Notes: generated by a model not told the origin, from the sequence alone. DNA of 64,000 nucleotides from Blepharisma stoltei (GCA_914767885.1 CAJZBQ010000018.1:1178001-1242000); one strand, 5' to 3'. Positions 42,150-53,490 are shown, counted from the stretch's first letter. Numbers and translations: made by a program.

Positions 42150-44283
42150 TTCTTATGAAGATAGTAATGTATCTGACGAAGACTATGAAGCAGAAGTCTC
42201 CAAAAAGCGATCAAAAAAATCTTCAGCGCGTCCAACTAAAAGACTAAAGAAAACCAGATTTGCAATGAGCAAATTCATTGATGACGCTGCAGAAAGTGGA
42301 GATGAAGAAGAAAGTGACGTTGACTCTGAATTTGAAGCTGAACGAGTTGAAGCTGAAAAATTAAGTAAATCTCTTCATAAGAAGCGAAACAACGCTATTG
42401 ATACCATGGAGCCAGAAGAAATCGCTCGTGAGCTCGAACGCAGAGTCCATAGAGTTTCTTTTTCTGCAATTCCTAAAGATCTCGCACATTTATCTCAGCA
42501 ACAGCAACTTCCCTCCATTGAGGATCCCAAACTTTGGCTCGTTGCTTGTCGAAGCGGCAAAGAAAGAGAAGCTGCTATAAATCTGATCCAGAAAGCCTTG
42601 CAAAGAGCTCAAGAAGGGTATGCCCTTGAAATCTTCTCAGTTTTCGCTTCCAATTATGTCAGAGATTATATATATGTTGAGGCTTATAAAAAAGCCCATG
42701 TCATCACAGCTGTAAAAGGGATCCACGTGCTCTTTGACAATAGAATATCAATTGTGCCTATTGAGGAAATGGTTGATGTGTTTTCTATGGACAAGTCAAA
42801 AAAGCAGACTATTGAGCAAGGAATGTTTGTCAGAGTTAAAAATGGGGATTATAAAGGAGATTTAGCACAAATTGTATTAGTGGAAGAACATAGGGGTAAA
42901 GCAACTGTGAAATTAGTCCCAAGGCTTGAAAAAACTGGAAATAAAAAAATAAGGCCGCCTGCTAAACTTTTCAACCCTAATGATTATAGAGATTATGAAA
43001 GAAAAAGAGACACAACCTCTCATGAGCTGTATTTCCAATGAAATGGTATGAGCTTTCACAACGGATTTTTATATAAAACTGTAGCACTTAGAAGTTTACA
43101 GATAGAAAACGTCAGCCCTTCTCTTACAGAAATCCAAATTTTCCAAATAAATAATCAAGAAGATTTAGAAGACCAAAAAGCTCCTATAATTCAAGCAAGA
43201 AAAATCCTATTTGTGCAAGGTGATAAGGTCAGAGTTACAAAAGGTGATGTCAAAGGTCTCACTGGGATCGTCATTTCTTCTAGCGACGGGATGGCTTCAA
43301 TCGCTCCATTTGTTGAAGAACTTTGTGACCAGCAGCTAGACTTCCCAATCGACGATCTTTCAAAGTTCTTCGAGATAGGCGACCATGTAAAAGTAATTTC
43401 AGGAAGATACCAAGGAATAACTGGAATGGTAGCAGCTTCCAAAGAAAGCTCATTAGACATGATCTGCGATGTCTCGAAAAATGTCATTACAGTTCTCAGC
43501 AATGATTTAAAACTCAGCGATGAAGTAAGCTGCGGGAATGGACAAATTGATAATTTAAGGGTCAATGACATTGTATGTTTGAATAATGATAAAGCTTTTG
43601 GCCTTGTATTAAAAGTAGACAGAGATTGCATAAAAGCCATCATGGACAATGGAGAAACTCGAACTGTGTGGTCTCATGAGATAGCAAGAAAATTTAACCC
43701 GAATAAAGCATCAGTGATTGATAGGGATGGAAATACTTTGAAGTCAGGAGACATGGTGAAAGTCACTTTTGCGAGACATGAAAGACACGACAAGTCAGGA
43801 TCAGTTAGAAATGCCTTAAGAGGGATTTTGTTTTTGTATATGCCTGATTCGATTGATTCTAACTGCATTATCCCAATAAAAGCGAGCTATTGCATATTAT
43901 TAGGAAGTGACAAAAACAAGCCACAAACCCAAGGAGTATCTAAAAAGGAATGGGTTGGAAAAGCAATCAGATTAACTGCAGGACCTTACAGAGGATATAC
44001 TGGGAAAATAATAGATCTCATAGATAAAAGAGCAAGAGTTGAACTAAACACAATTAGCAAGACTATCACTGTAGATATTGAAATTTGTGCTGAAGTAGGA
44101 TCTGCTGCAGATGGGTTAGGGCTTCAAGCTCCTCAAGACAATCTTTCAAGAACTCCTGCACACTCGCCTGGATATCCAATGGGAACTCCTGCTCATGATA
44201 TTGCTTCACCGTGGGGCGAAACTCCAAGGCATGACCCGTTCAGATCAGACTGGGCACGCTCTCCAAGTGCGAAAAGATTTTAA
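42133..44283 (+). CDS. SPT5: Transcription elongation factor Spt5
   Basis: 716 codons, with TGA at 43039-43041 as Trp. Spt5 (DSIF large subunit, NusG orthologue) clamps RNA polymerase II. Layout: acidic N-terminus (residues 1-90, SDSESSYEDSNVSDEDYEAE), NGN domain from KLWLVACRSGKEREAAINLI to about residue 225, then KOW repeats (QGMFVRVKNGDYKGDLAQIV; QGDKVRVTKGDVKGLTGIVI; IGDHVKVISGRYQGITGMVA; GKAIRLTAGPYRGYTGKIID). The short C-terminal region has repeats of type TPAHSPGYPMGTPAHD and PWGETPRHDP, as in the CTR phosphorylated by Cdk9/Bur1. Length is shorter than yeast Spt5 (1063) but complete in domains. Confidence 0.95.
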
Positions 44284-44365
44284 TATAGGAATTGAAAAAT
44301 TAACAAATTTCACATTTTTAAGAAAATATCAGTAAATTAATTTTTATCATGTTATACTCTGTAAG

Positions 44366-45916
44366 CTAGAAGTTTCCTCTAGAATCTCTGCGAGGAGGTC
44401 GCGAGTTTGGCGTGGTATCTCTTGCAGGCCTTCTTCCTTCTCTTTGATTGCTATCATACCGCTTTAAGATATTTTCAAATGAGAAATAGTCTTTTTCAGC
44501 TTCTTTTTGGTTTTCCCTTAATATTTCAATTGGTTTACGAACAGGGGAGTTTCTGGATATTCCTTCTATTCGATTTTTTGGGGATTCTCCCATTAAATAA
44601 GTGCGGGTTCTTGAGTTTGGCCTTAGGCAGACTTCATTTCTCAAAAGTGGTGACTTTCTTGAAAAATCTTCTTCAGGCTTTTCATTTGATCTTAGCCTTG
44701 TTCTTTCTTCTTTTTCAAATGGTGATATATTATTATCCCTTGGCTTTAAATCTGCTAATGCTCTTCTTGGAGAAAAATTTGTAGCTGTTGTTTTTTCTCT
44801 TTGAATTGTATTTATTTTTCTTGGAGATCCTTTTTCGTGTTTTTTAATATTTGTTTCAGCTCTGTTTACTTTTTCAAATCCTTCCTCTAAAAAGCTCTCA
44901 AAGTTTTTAAACCTTTTTGGTTCCTCAACTCCTATATTTTCTTTTTCAGCAATTTGTCTTGCCTCTTTGATTTTCCTTTCTTTTACTTCAATTTCTCCTT
45001 CTCTCTTCTTCAAAGCTTCTTTTTGTTGGCTTGATTTTTCTTCTTTTTCTTTAAGAACCTCTTCTTGCTTTTTTAAGTTTGCTGCAACTTCTTTTAGTTG
45101 TTTTTCTTTTAATCTCAGCGCAATCAATGGTTTTTGCAGAATATCTTGAACACTAGGCCGAGTTTGCTGATTGAGAGATAACATTTCACTTATGGTGTTC
45201 TGAAGTTCTTCAGAATATCTAAATGGAATTCTCTCAGCCCTGCCCTCTTGGATCTTTCTTGCTAACTCCAAATGCGATCTAGCTTGAAATGGCGGATGAA
45301 GTGCAGCAGCTTCATAAATCAAGCATCCAACAGACCAAATATCCGATTTCTCGTTATATCTTGACTCTGATATCTGTTCCGGAGACATATAGTAAGGGGT
45401 TCCCACATGAGTGTAAGCATAAACTGAATCCTCCCCCATGATTTTGCTGAGTCCAAAATCTCCCAGCTTTACATTTAGCCCTTCATCTAGAAATATATTC
45501 CCTGGCTTTATATCTCTATGTATTATTTTCCCAGCCTCTCTTTCATGGCATGCCAACAGCGCAACACAAACCTGCATAAGAATTTTTCATATCAGCTCCT
45601 CATTAAAATAATCATTATTCCTCCTATTCCTCTTGATAATGGCCCCCAAATCTCCTCCAGCACAGAATTCCATCACAATATAAATAGTTGAATTCTTTTT
45701 ATCAATGATCCTATCATAATATCTCACAATATTCGGGTGTTTCATTTCCCTCAAAATATTAACCTCCGCGACAAGCTGCGCTTTTTCCTTTTCATTCATT
45801 TTCGCAAAACTGATTTCTTTCCAGACAAGCTCTTTCCCATCCGCCTTCCTGCTTATTCTGGAGACCTCTCCAAAGGATCCTTTCCCAATTCTTTCAATGA
45901 CTTCATACTTTTCCAT
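44366..45916 (-). CDS. NEK-family (NIMA-related) protein kinase
   Basis: 516 codons, with TGA at 45587-45589 as Trp (EELI-W). Kinase domain residues 4-260: IGKGSFGEVSRI, VWKEISF with the catalytic Lys, MEFCAGGDL, HRDIKPGNIFLD, GDFGLSKIM, VGTPYYMSPE and KSDIWSVGCLIYEAAAL. MKHPNIVRYYDRI and the GTPYYMSPE loop point to the NEK group (NEK2-like). The C-terminal half is a charged coiled coil (LKEKQLKEVAANLKKQEEVL) and a basic Arg/Ser-rich tail. NEKs in ciliates control cilium length and basal bodies. It starts only 57 bp from the divergent CFAP20 gene, a suggestive ciliary pairing. Confidence 0.93.
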
Positions 45917-45973
45917 TTCAAATTGAATTATGAATTATTTCGTTTGAATGGCATCTATAAATAATAACTGAAA

Positions 45974-46549
45974 ATGTTTAAGAACACGTTCCAGTCTGGA
46001 TTCCTCTCGATCTTGTACAGCATAGGAAGCAAGCCTCTGCAGATTTGGGACAAAAGTGTGCGAAATGGACACATAAAACGAATAACTGACCAAGACATCC
46101 AAAGCTCTGTGCTCGAAATCATGGGAACCAACGTAAGCACCACCTTTATAACTTGTCCAGCAGACCCCAACAGCACCTTGGGAATCAAGCTGCCCTTTCT
46201 TGTGATGATTATCAAGAATTTGAAGAAATACTTCACCTTCGAGGTGCAGGTCCTCGATGACAAAAACATCAGGAGACGGTTTCGGGCTTCCAATTACCAA
46301 AGTACCACAAGGGTAAAACCTTTTATTTGTACAATGCCTATGAGGCTGGACGAGGGTTGAAACCAAATCCAGTTCAATTTGTCGGATTTTACAAGGCGAG
46401 CCTACGGAACCAATTATATTGAAACACTCAGGGTGCAGATTCATGCAAACTGCAGGATGAGGAGAATTTATTTCTCAGATAGACTGTACTCCGAAGAAGA
46501 GTTGCCGCCTGAGTTTAAGCTCTTTTTGCCGCTTCAGAAACAGAGTTAA
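45974..46549 (+). CDS. CFAP20: CFAP20 / Bug22 axonemal protein
   Basis: 191 codons. An inner-junction protein of the ciliary doublet microtubule, also on basal bodies. The sequence is extremely conserved: [60 protein letters not shown] and [23 protein letters not shown] at 46358-46360 sits at an invariant Trp (RLDEG-W-NQIQF), the cleanest proof in this window that UGA is Trp. It ends QKQS, TAA. The convergent TBC gene begins its 3' end 37 bp downstream. Confidence 0.98.
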
Positions 46550-46586
46550 TTAACTTAAATAGGTGAGCTTATATAAAAATTTTTGT

Positions 46587-49418
46587 TTACATTAAGGAGC
46601 AGCTGTTACAGCTGGATTTTCCGAATTTTTCTTCATCGAGAGGTGATATAAACGTTGACCTAGAAATTGCGCTTGTGACGTGATTTAAGTCTTGCTCTTT
46701 TGCTCCTACATGGTCTGATAAGCAGGCATATAGCACAGGGTCAGCTATCACTTTGTTGTAAAACTCTGAAAATACAACAGAACCGTTTGTGCTTGAAATT
46801 AGAGCTTTCATTTGTGTGTAGATTTGCTCAGCTTTTTGCTTAAGCAAAGGGTCGTAGCATTCTCCTAGTGCTTCTATATATGGGGAAAGAAGATTTTGGG
46901 TTAAAAGATTTAGTTCGAGCTCGTGCAAAATTCCGGTGTGATTTGAATCATAAGAGTCAAAACAAAGTTTAAGCTTATCGCTGAAAGTGCCTTTGCTTAA
47001 AACTGATATGCAGATTGTGAATTCTCTGAACTCACTTTACGTTGTAATTAATTTATGATCAGAATTCTGACCAATATACTGATCAGAACGATTGAGCTCA
47101 CCCGAGGACGTCGTCTGATGACGCCTAAGCTATTTAGGGACTTTCTGTACAGTTCCCATCCTCCAGGTTCCAGTGTTCTCCTCTCTGGTTGTTGCCGATA
47201 ACACTTTGAAGGCCCTACTGTTATAATATGCAGGTTTGGGACTTGCTCGCCAGTTGCTACATCTCAGCCTTCACTGATTCTTCTCTAGCCGCTTTGTTTT
47301 GACCCAGAGCAGTACAACCGTGGCCAGATTTTGCAGCAGGCAAAAGCCCTTTTGCGGGCAAAACCGACCTGCAGCGGGGGAGAATTCTCTGAAGTCAAGA
47401 TACCCAGAGCGGTCTTCATCGAATTGGTCAAACAACGATTCCGCACTTTCGGCAAGGCCAGGAACTAAATTTTGAACCAATCTTACGAATTCAGGCTTTG
47501 CCAAGCCAATATCTCCGCCTCCATACTTTTCCACCTCTTGCTGAATACTGTCAGGCAAAAACACAGTTCCCCTTCTTCTTATATTTACATTCGGTTTTTC
47601 TTTAGGCTCTTTCCTTTTTTGTTCTATCATTTTCGTAAATTCGCTTTTTAAAATATCGATTTCTTCTTTACTGAAATTTGAACAATTTTCCAGTTTCTTT
47701 TCCAAAATTCTTTCGCTTTTCTGCCATTGTTTAGCCCTATAATCTCTTGCTCCTCCTCGGAGTCTCCTAACTCGGACTTCTGTGATTTCTTTCATTAAAT
47801 CATCATAAATTAAGCTCAGTTGAGGAGCAATTCTTTGTCCAGCCATCTGCTGAAGAATTTTTAAAGGGTGTTCGCCTTTCTTGACATTTCTTTCAAAAAT
47901 AGAGACAATGCTTACAACTCCTCGTATCAGTGCGATTGAGCCCTCAGAAGCTAGTCTATCCCATAAAAATACAAGACTTTCTAAATCTACTGTATTTACA
48001 AACATTTGAATAAGAGGCTGCATTGAGAAGAAATCAGAAAATTCATGTGAAGTTAAGCATGAGGATTTCATTCCTGGAATCAAATGGTCAAGCAAGCCTG
48101 CAATTACAGTTGATTCAATAAAAAATCCATTTAATGAATTTCCTCTCTTTGCACCATTATAAAAATCAGGCAAAAGCCATTTTTCAATTAAATATGAGAG
48201 CATTCAAAACGCTGAGTTATGGTCAAGAAAAACCAGAAGCCACATATAGGCAGGACCTTTTATTGATTGCCCTGGATAATACGATGCCTGCCAAAATGGT
48301 GGAGTTGGCTCAGGTAGTATCAGTTGCCAAGTCAATTTCACCAGTTAGCAAGTGAAATTTATATGGCCGCTTGCTAGTTTCATCAGTTGACTGTATAGCT
48401 GATATTGGCCTAGCAAATTCCACTCAGCTTGACAGGCATAGCGAAGCTCAAAGCAATCAATAATAGGCCCTCGGCTATACAAATATAATTCATTCCTTGG
48501 CAATATCCAGAAATAAGATAGTGATGTTGGTAAAAAGTGGACTCCGTCGAGCACTCCTATGGAGCAGATAGGACCCATCCTGATGAAGCTAAAAGACAGG
48601 GCTTCAGTCACTCTTTGAATGTCTATAGTCTTGTTGATGCGTTGCCGAAAAGGGAAGTTTTGTTTCTTTCCCGAAAGTTGCCCTGCTCCTGTCAGATGGG
48701 CTAGACAGGTTTTGCCTACCACATGGCCTTCCATCGGGGTTATCGGGGCATCTCACAGACAATAGCTCTGCCAAAGGGCGCTGATCCCCTGGACAGGTGG
48801 TTCAGGTTGGAAATTCAGGAAGACGACCTTTTGAAGCCAAGGCGAGCGACGGCTAGTGGCTAGATCCACTTATGACCAGCATAATCATTTGTAATTAGAA
48901 TTAACTTTACAATATCCAACTTGAGGGTTTCTAGATGTATAAGCTTTAAGGACTTTATAAATATCTTCTCTATATGTACCACCGATGATTCTCAGCAATA
49001 ATTCATGAATTTCTCAATTGAATACTTCTGGGTCTGATCTGCCAGTTGTGACGTCTTTAGTAATGATTTCTTCATCATCTGTTGATAGAGGGAGAATTAA
49101 ATAAGTGTTTATATCCCCAGGCTGGTTTTCCATAAAACTTCAGGCTCCGCTGCTTTTCATCCAAGACTCTCCTCTTTTAGTCATCTGGCACCATTTGATG
49201 CCTTCTCTCTCAATAAAATCTTCTAGAGAAACAATTAGTGAATGGCAGCCTGTACAAACTTCATATTCCCCTTTCCCTTCTTCACAAGAATATAGCAAAG
49301 CTTTATTTGATGCACACTGATGGCAAAATCACTCTTTACAAATTTTACATGCAATTTGGTTATCATTTTCTGACTGACAATTAAAGCACTTTCCCTTTTC
49401 TTCTTCTATAACTTCCAT
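46587..49418 (-). CDS. Zinc-finger/TBC/EF-hand RabGAP-like protein with CaaX end, two insertions
   Basis: N-terminus has paired Cys motifs (CFNCQSE, CKICKEWFCHQC, CTGCHS) like a FYVE/B-box zinc finger. TBC domain follows: IKVLKAY-type helix (VLKAYTSRNPQVGYC), VFLDHNSAFWMLSYLIEKWL and LPDFYNGAKRGNS. The order TBC then two EF-hands (DEDRSGYLDFREF; DSYDSNHTGILHELE) matches TBC1D8/TBC1D9. The Trp codons include several TGA. It ends SCNSCSLM, a CaaX box that suggests farnesylation. Removing 47019-47381 is firm. A second element at about 48.3-48.9 kb interrupts the catalytic YxQG motif, and its exact junction is unresolved. About 610 codons. Confidence 0.85.
47019..47381. mobile_element. SINE-like IES inside an EF-hand codon run
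   Basis: Flanked by GAATTCTCTGAACTCA (47019-47034) and GAATTCTCTGAAGTCA (47382-47397), one mismatch in 16. Removing 363 bp and keeping the second copy rebuilds a perfect EF-hand loop, DEDRSGYLDFREF, followed by TICISVLSK. The shared part has no TA, unlike the other insertions here. The body is GC-rich. Confidence 0.85.
48325..48890 (+). mobile_element. SINE-like element in the TBC domain; edges approximate
   Basis: GC-rich block. It has TCCTATGGAGCAG, CCCATCCTGATGA and GGGCTAGACAGGTTTTGCCT, shared with the element at 33.0-33.35 kb, and an AATC-type tail (CCAGCATAATCATTTG) like that at 14.5 kb. The host frame is open on the low side up to about 48280 and on the high side from about 48912. TA pairs 48913/48277 and 48913/48280 both keep the frame but do not give a canonical YxQG, so the true junction may differ. 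Confidence 0.7.
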
Positions 49419-49722
49419 TTATGCCAAATCTCAATACTTTTTCAAACTAAAAAAAGCCAATTTTACTTAAGCAGTAATGCAAGATAAGATTAATAATATT
49501 TATAAAAATCAATAAATGAGCGATACTAAATGCATGGCAAATATAAATCAATGAAAAGTAGCCTAGCGATTAATGTGATTTAGAAAAGATTCTTATTTTT
49601 TGAATGAAATTAATTCAAATTGAAGAAGTTGGGAACTGCTGATTCGGGGATCGTTATTTTGCAATTTAATTACAAGAATGCTAAAACTATAAATAATTAC
49701 GTAATGGTAATTCACTATAAAA

Positions 49723-51794
49723 ATGACCGAAAAGTTGGCCCAAATAAGAGAACTTATGAGTTCTGAAGGCCTTGACGCTTATTTTCTCCCGAATAACGAT
49801 TTTCATAATGTAATGCATAACCAGAACGAAAGCTTATGTGACCATGATAAGCGAATGGCATTTATATCTGGATTCCAAGGATCAAATGGGCAAATTTTAA
49901 TTACAAAAGAATATGCTTTACTTTGGACTGATGGGAGGTTCTGAAAAACTGTAAAACTTATTTAGGCTGAAGAGGAACTTGATCCTGGATGGGAGATTAT
50001 GAAGATGGCCATAGGCTACCCAACTTATTGTGATTGAATTATACACCATTTACCATCTGGAAGTGTGGTCGGCTACGATCCTGCTTTAATATGTGCCGAA
50101 AGTGTACTAGCAAGAACGCAGTATTTTGAGGATAAAGGATTCACTTTTAAACCGCTTACTAAAAATCTCGTCAATTCTATTTGGACAGACAGGCCAAAAA
50201 TGCCAGATGAGAAGCTTTTTATTCACGAACTCAGGTATGCAGGAATAACAGCCGAACAGAAGATATTTATGGTCCTAAACCAACTGCATAAACTTGGTTC
50301 CAATTATCTCTTCACTCCAGTATTAGATGAAATAGCCTGGACGCTCAATTTGAGAGGGAAAGATATCCAATACAATCCTTTATTTTTCTCATTTTTGCTA
50401 CTTCATGCCACCTATCCTAGCTATCAAGCGATCTTAATGCTAGCAAAATTGCCCTTGTTCGAGTCCAGATTCTTGCGGTCTTAGCTTGGATTGACAGCTC
50501 TGAACAAAAACTGGCCTAACCTTAAACTGTACATGCCCAAAGTCCCTTCTGACCTCCCTACCAACACCAGCCTCAGTGTGGAGTACTTCTCTTGACGCCA
50601 AAACCCTCAAGAAGGTGCAAATTTCTCTCTCTGAGTTCGGTTGTAGGTGGTCCTACCCCTAGCTACCTTTTAAATGGTTAAGCGATCTTATTTGTTGACC
50701 AGGAAAAGGTTAATGGGATTCAAGAATACTTAGAACATAACCATATAGAGGTCCAACCTTATGAGTCGGCTTGGGATTATCTGAATAAAATTGAAGAAAG
50801 CGTGATAATTGATAAAAATGAATTAAATTACAGTTTTTATAAGAATATCAAGACTCCAGTTCACTATTCTGGGCTTATTGCAAAAATCAAAGTGATCAAA
50901 AATCCAAGAGAAATGCAAGGATTTAGAGAAAGTCATATAAGAGACGGAGTTGCCATATCTAAGTATATATCATGGATGAAAAGCCAGCTGGATGCTGGAG
51001 CTGATCTAACGGAATGGTCTTCTGTTGAAAAATTAGACGAGTTTAGAGCTTCAGAAGAGCTTAATTCTGGACTTTCTTTTGAAAATATATCTTCGGTAGG
51101 GCCAAACTCAGCTATAATCCATTACGCTCCTACCCAAGAAACCGCAGCAAAAATAACCAAAGATCAAATTTATCTTCTTGACTCTGGAGGCCAATATTTA
51201 GATGGCACTATTGATACTACACGAACATGGCATTTTGGCGAGCCTACAGACTGGGAAAAAGAATGCTATACAAGAGTTCTTCTAGGAAACTTAGATGTCG
51301 AGCGACTTATTTGGCCTGAATACAGCAGAATAAGTGGCAATGAAGTCGACATGATGGCAAGGAAATGGCTGTGGGAAGTAGGCCTGGATTATCCTCATGC
51401 AACTGGGCATGGTGTTGGGTATTTCTTAAATGTCCATGAAGGCCCACATCGAATGTGTAAAGGTAGCACTGAGCCGTTTGAAGTAGGAATGAATATAACA
51501 AATGAGCCAGGATATTATGAAGAAGGACATTTCGGAGTAAGGGTCGAAAATATTCTTTTAGTGGTCATGCATCCGTCTTTTCCAGGATTTTTAGGCTTTG
51601 AAAATGTAACTATGGTCCCTTATGATAAAAATTTGTTGGATTTCAAATTGTTGTCACATAGAGACATTGCGTATATTGATGCGTATCATAATAAAATTTG
51701 GAGAAATTTGAGTCCGATTTTGGAAAATAGAGGAGAAAGCATAGCTTTAGAATGGTTGAGAGAAACAACGTCTCCAATAAATCGTAGAGATTAA
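49723..51794 (+). CDS. Aminopeptidase P (Xaa-Pro aminopeptidase 1 type)
   Basis: A cytosolic metallopeptidase that removes an N-terminal residue before proline. 600 codons after removal of a 15-nt intron (49951-49965) and a SINE-like IES (50426-50679). Creatinase-like N domain (LAQIRELMSSEGLDAYFLPN; ALLWTDGRFWKTAEEELDPG), second domain, then the pita-bread catalytic domain. Metal ligands are visible: LLDSGGQYLDGTIDTTR (two Asp), TGHGVGYFLNVHEGP (His), NEPGYYEEGHFGVRVEN (two Glu). The three-domain length matches animal XPNPEP1 (about 620). No targeting signal. Confidence 0.95.
49951..49965 (+). other. 15-nt spliceosomal intron
   Basis: GTAAAACTTATTTAG. It starts GT, ends AG, and contains an in-frame TAG. 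Removing it joins DGRFWKT to AEEELDPGWEIMK, exactly as in other aminopeptidase P proteins. Introns this short are a hallmark of heterotrich ciliates such as Stentor and Blepharisma. Confidence 0.9.
50426..50679. mobile_element. SINE-like IES in the aminopeptidase P gene
   Basis: Flanked by a perfect 11-bp repeat AAGCGATCTTA (50426-50436 and 50680-50690). Removing 254 bp joins PSYQAIL to FVDQEKVNG in frame. The body shares CCAGCCTCAGTGNNGARTAC and TCGGTTGNAGG-type words with the element at 31.8-32.05 kb, in the same orientation. Confidence 0.88.
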
Positions 51795-52091
51795 TTATTC
51801 TATTTCTTATAATTGAGAAGATTCCTGTCCTATTTATAAATACATAAAGTAAGTAATAAATAAATCAGACAAGCATTGATGTAAATATGCAATCACAGAG
51901 TTTCATAAAATAAGCCAGCCCTTGCCATGATAAAGAAACCAGTTAGTGAGGTAAAAAGTGTCTTCGTTAAAATTAATTAAATAATATAACCTGCCAGCTA
52001 AACTCATAAAACTCCAAAAGAATTATATAATAATAAATAACAGAATCTTTATAAAGATGAATCATGGAGTAAGATTATAGTTTGAAATTTG
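51795..52091. other. Convergent intergenic gap
   Basis: About 300 bp of AT-rich DNA between the 3' ends of two convergent genes. Nothing recognised. Confidence 0.5.
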
Positions 52092-53087
52092 TTAATTTGA
52101 GTATATATACAGATAAATACGTGCTGTAATCTTCTTTGATAAGTTAAAAACCGTGAATTCGTTTTGCTCAGGTATTATAAAGCTGTCCCATTGGCTCATG
52201 TTATATGATTGCCCATTCAAGCGAAGTTGAAAGCCATGCCGCTCTGAGCGTAGCACCATTCCTCTGATTGAAGCAGAAGACTTTGGAAACGTGAGGCCTT
52301 TATGTTTGGGAAAAGAAACTTGTTTTACCTCATAATTAGGATTTGAAAAGATTGAAAAAGTTTTTATTGAATCTTCTATAATGAAACTTGCATTTTTGCT
52401 TCTTCAAAAAAGGTTATAATGAGCAACAATGCTGCTTCCTGTGATTGCATCTGCAATAACTAAGCTGCCTTCAACTTCTTCTAAAATAGTCGAATTTGGC
52501 TTTTTCCTTTTATTTCCTTTAGTTATAAACTTTTTCTCAACGTTTTTTGCTTTTTCAATTCCCACAAATTTACCTTTTGAATCATAAATCATTTTTTCAT
52601 TGAGCCAATGCCTCAGCCTTGGGACTCTGTTTCTGACTGGATACCTGCCATTAGCAAAAGTTTGTTTTTCCAAGTTTGTCTCTTCTTTATCTGAATCACT
52701 TGTTGAAAGCTCACTTTCGATTATTTCATATCTCTTCCTTTTCCTGCTTTTAATTTTAATTGCTTTTGGCTTTTGTGATGAAATAGAGAAATCAAGCACT
52801 TTTTGTTTATATGCTTGAATAACACTAGAACAGTCAGATCTATCTGAAGGAAATTTGATTTTGGTTTGAAAAAGGCTGCATTGTGAGTCAGACTGACTTT
52901 CATCCATTTGACTGAATAAGTCATTCATCTCGTTTCTCAATTTTTGGAAGTACATGCTGAGACGAGGGCCTCTGAAAGATGATGAGCGCCTTTTGCTAGA
53001 TATTGACCATTTCGATGAATGTGAGTGGCTACGATGCCGTTTAGCTGATGAGCATCGGCTTCTTCTGAAGAAATAGAGATCTTCCAT
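52092..53087 (-). CDS. CENP-C / Mif2 inner-kinetochore protein
   Basis: 331 codons, with TGA at 52404-52406 as Trp. The CENP-C motif is visible near residue 153: GRYPVRNRVPRLRHWLNEK, matching the Arg-rich, Pro-x-x-x-Trp pattern that binds the CENP-A nucleosome. The C-terminal third fits a Mif2-type cupin: GMVLRSERHG, then NMSQWDSFIIPEQNEFTVFN and ITARIYLYIYS. The N-terminus is Ser/Arg-rich and basic, as expected for chromatin. It is shorter than yeast Mif2 (549). The call rests on motif order, not alignment. Confidence 0.82.
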
Positions 53088-53490
53088 TTTAAATTTTCAA
53101 TTCTAAGCGCTATAACGTAATCGTAATATTAAATATGAGAAGCTAAATTTAACAACAATTTAACTTTGTGAGCACCATTATCTTTCTAGGTATTAATTTT
53201 CCATTTCAAAATATTCATTTTCTTAATTTTCTTCATTAAATAAATAAAGAAATTATTTATAAAGGCTTTGCTATAGTAGATTGACTAAATTATTTAGTCG
53301 AACGTTTAAATGAAAACTATTTGTGTGTGGAGGTCTTAAAGATTCACTTTAAAAGGTTTATTTCAAATAAATGTGCACATACTTTAACCCAGTCATCATA
53401 CTATTATTTTCCTCAACATACACAAATCTACTATTTTTCACTTTCAACATGATTTATTATTAAGAAAATTTCATAAATATTCTGGTTAAC
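53088..53490. other. Intergenic, upstream of the CENP-C gene
   Basis: About 400 bp, AT-rich. It should hold the CENP-C promoter and the 3' UTR of the next minus-strand gene. No motif recognised. Confidence 0.5.

Noticed and set aside
47026-47040. A 15-nt intron GTAAAGTGAGTTCAG on the minus strand in the TBC gene
   Set aside because: It is the drifted copy of the target duplication of a SINE-like insertion. The alternative junction rebuilds a perfect 12-residue EF-hand loop, though the intron route is kept as a testable option in the findings.
48345-48734. 129-codon minus-strand frame continuing the TBC gene
   Set aside because: Its sequence is that of a SINE-like repeat also found at 33 kb and has no TBC homology.
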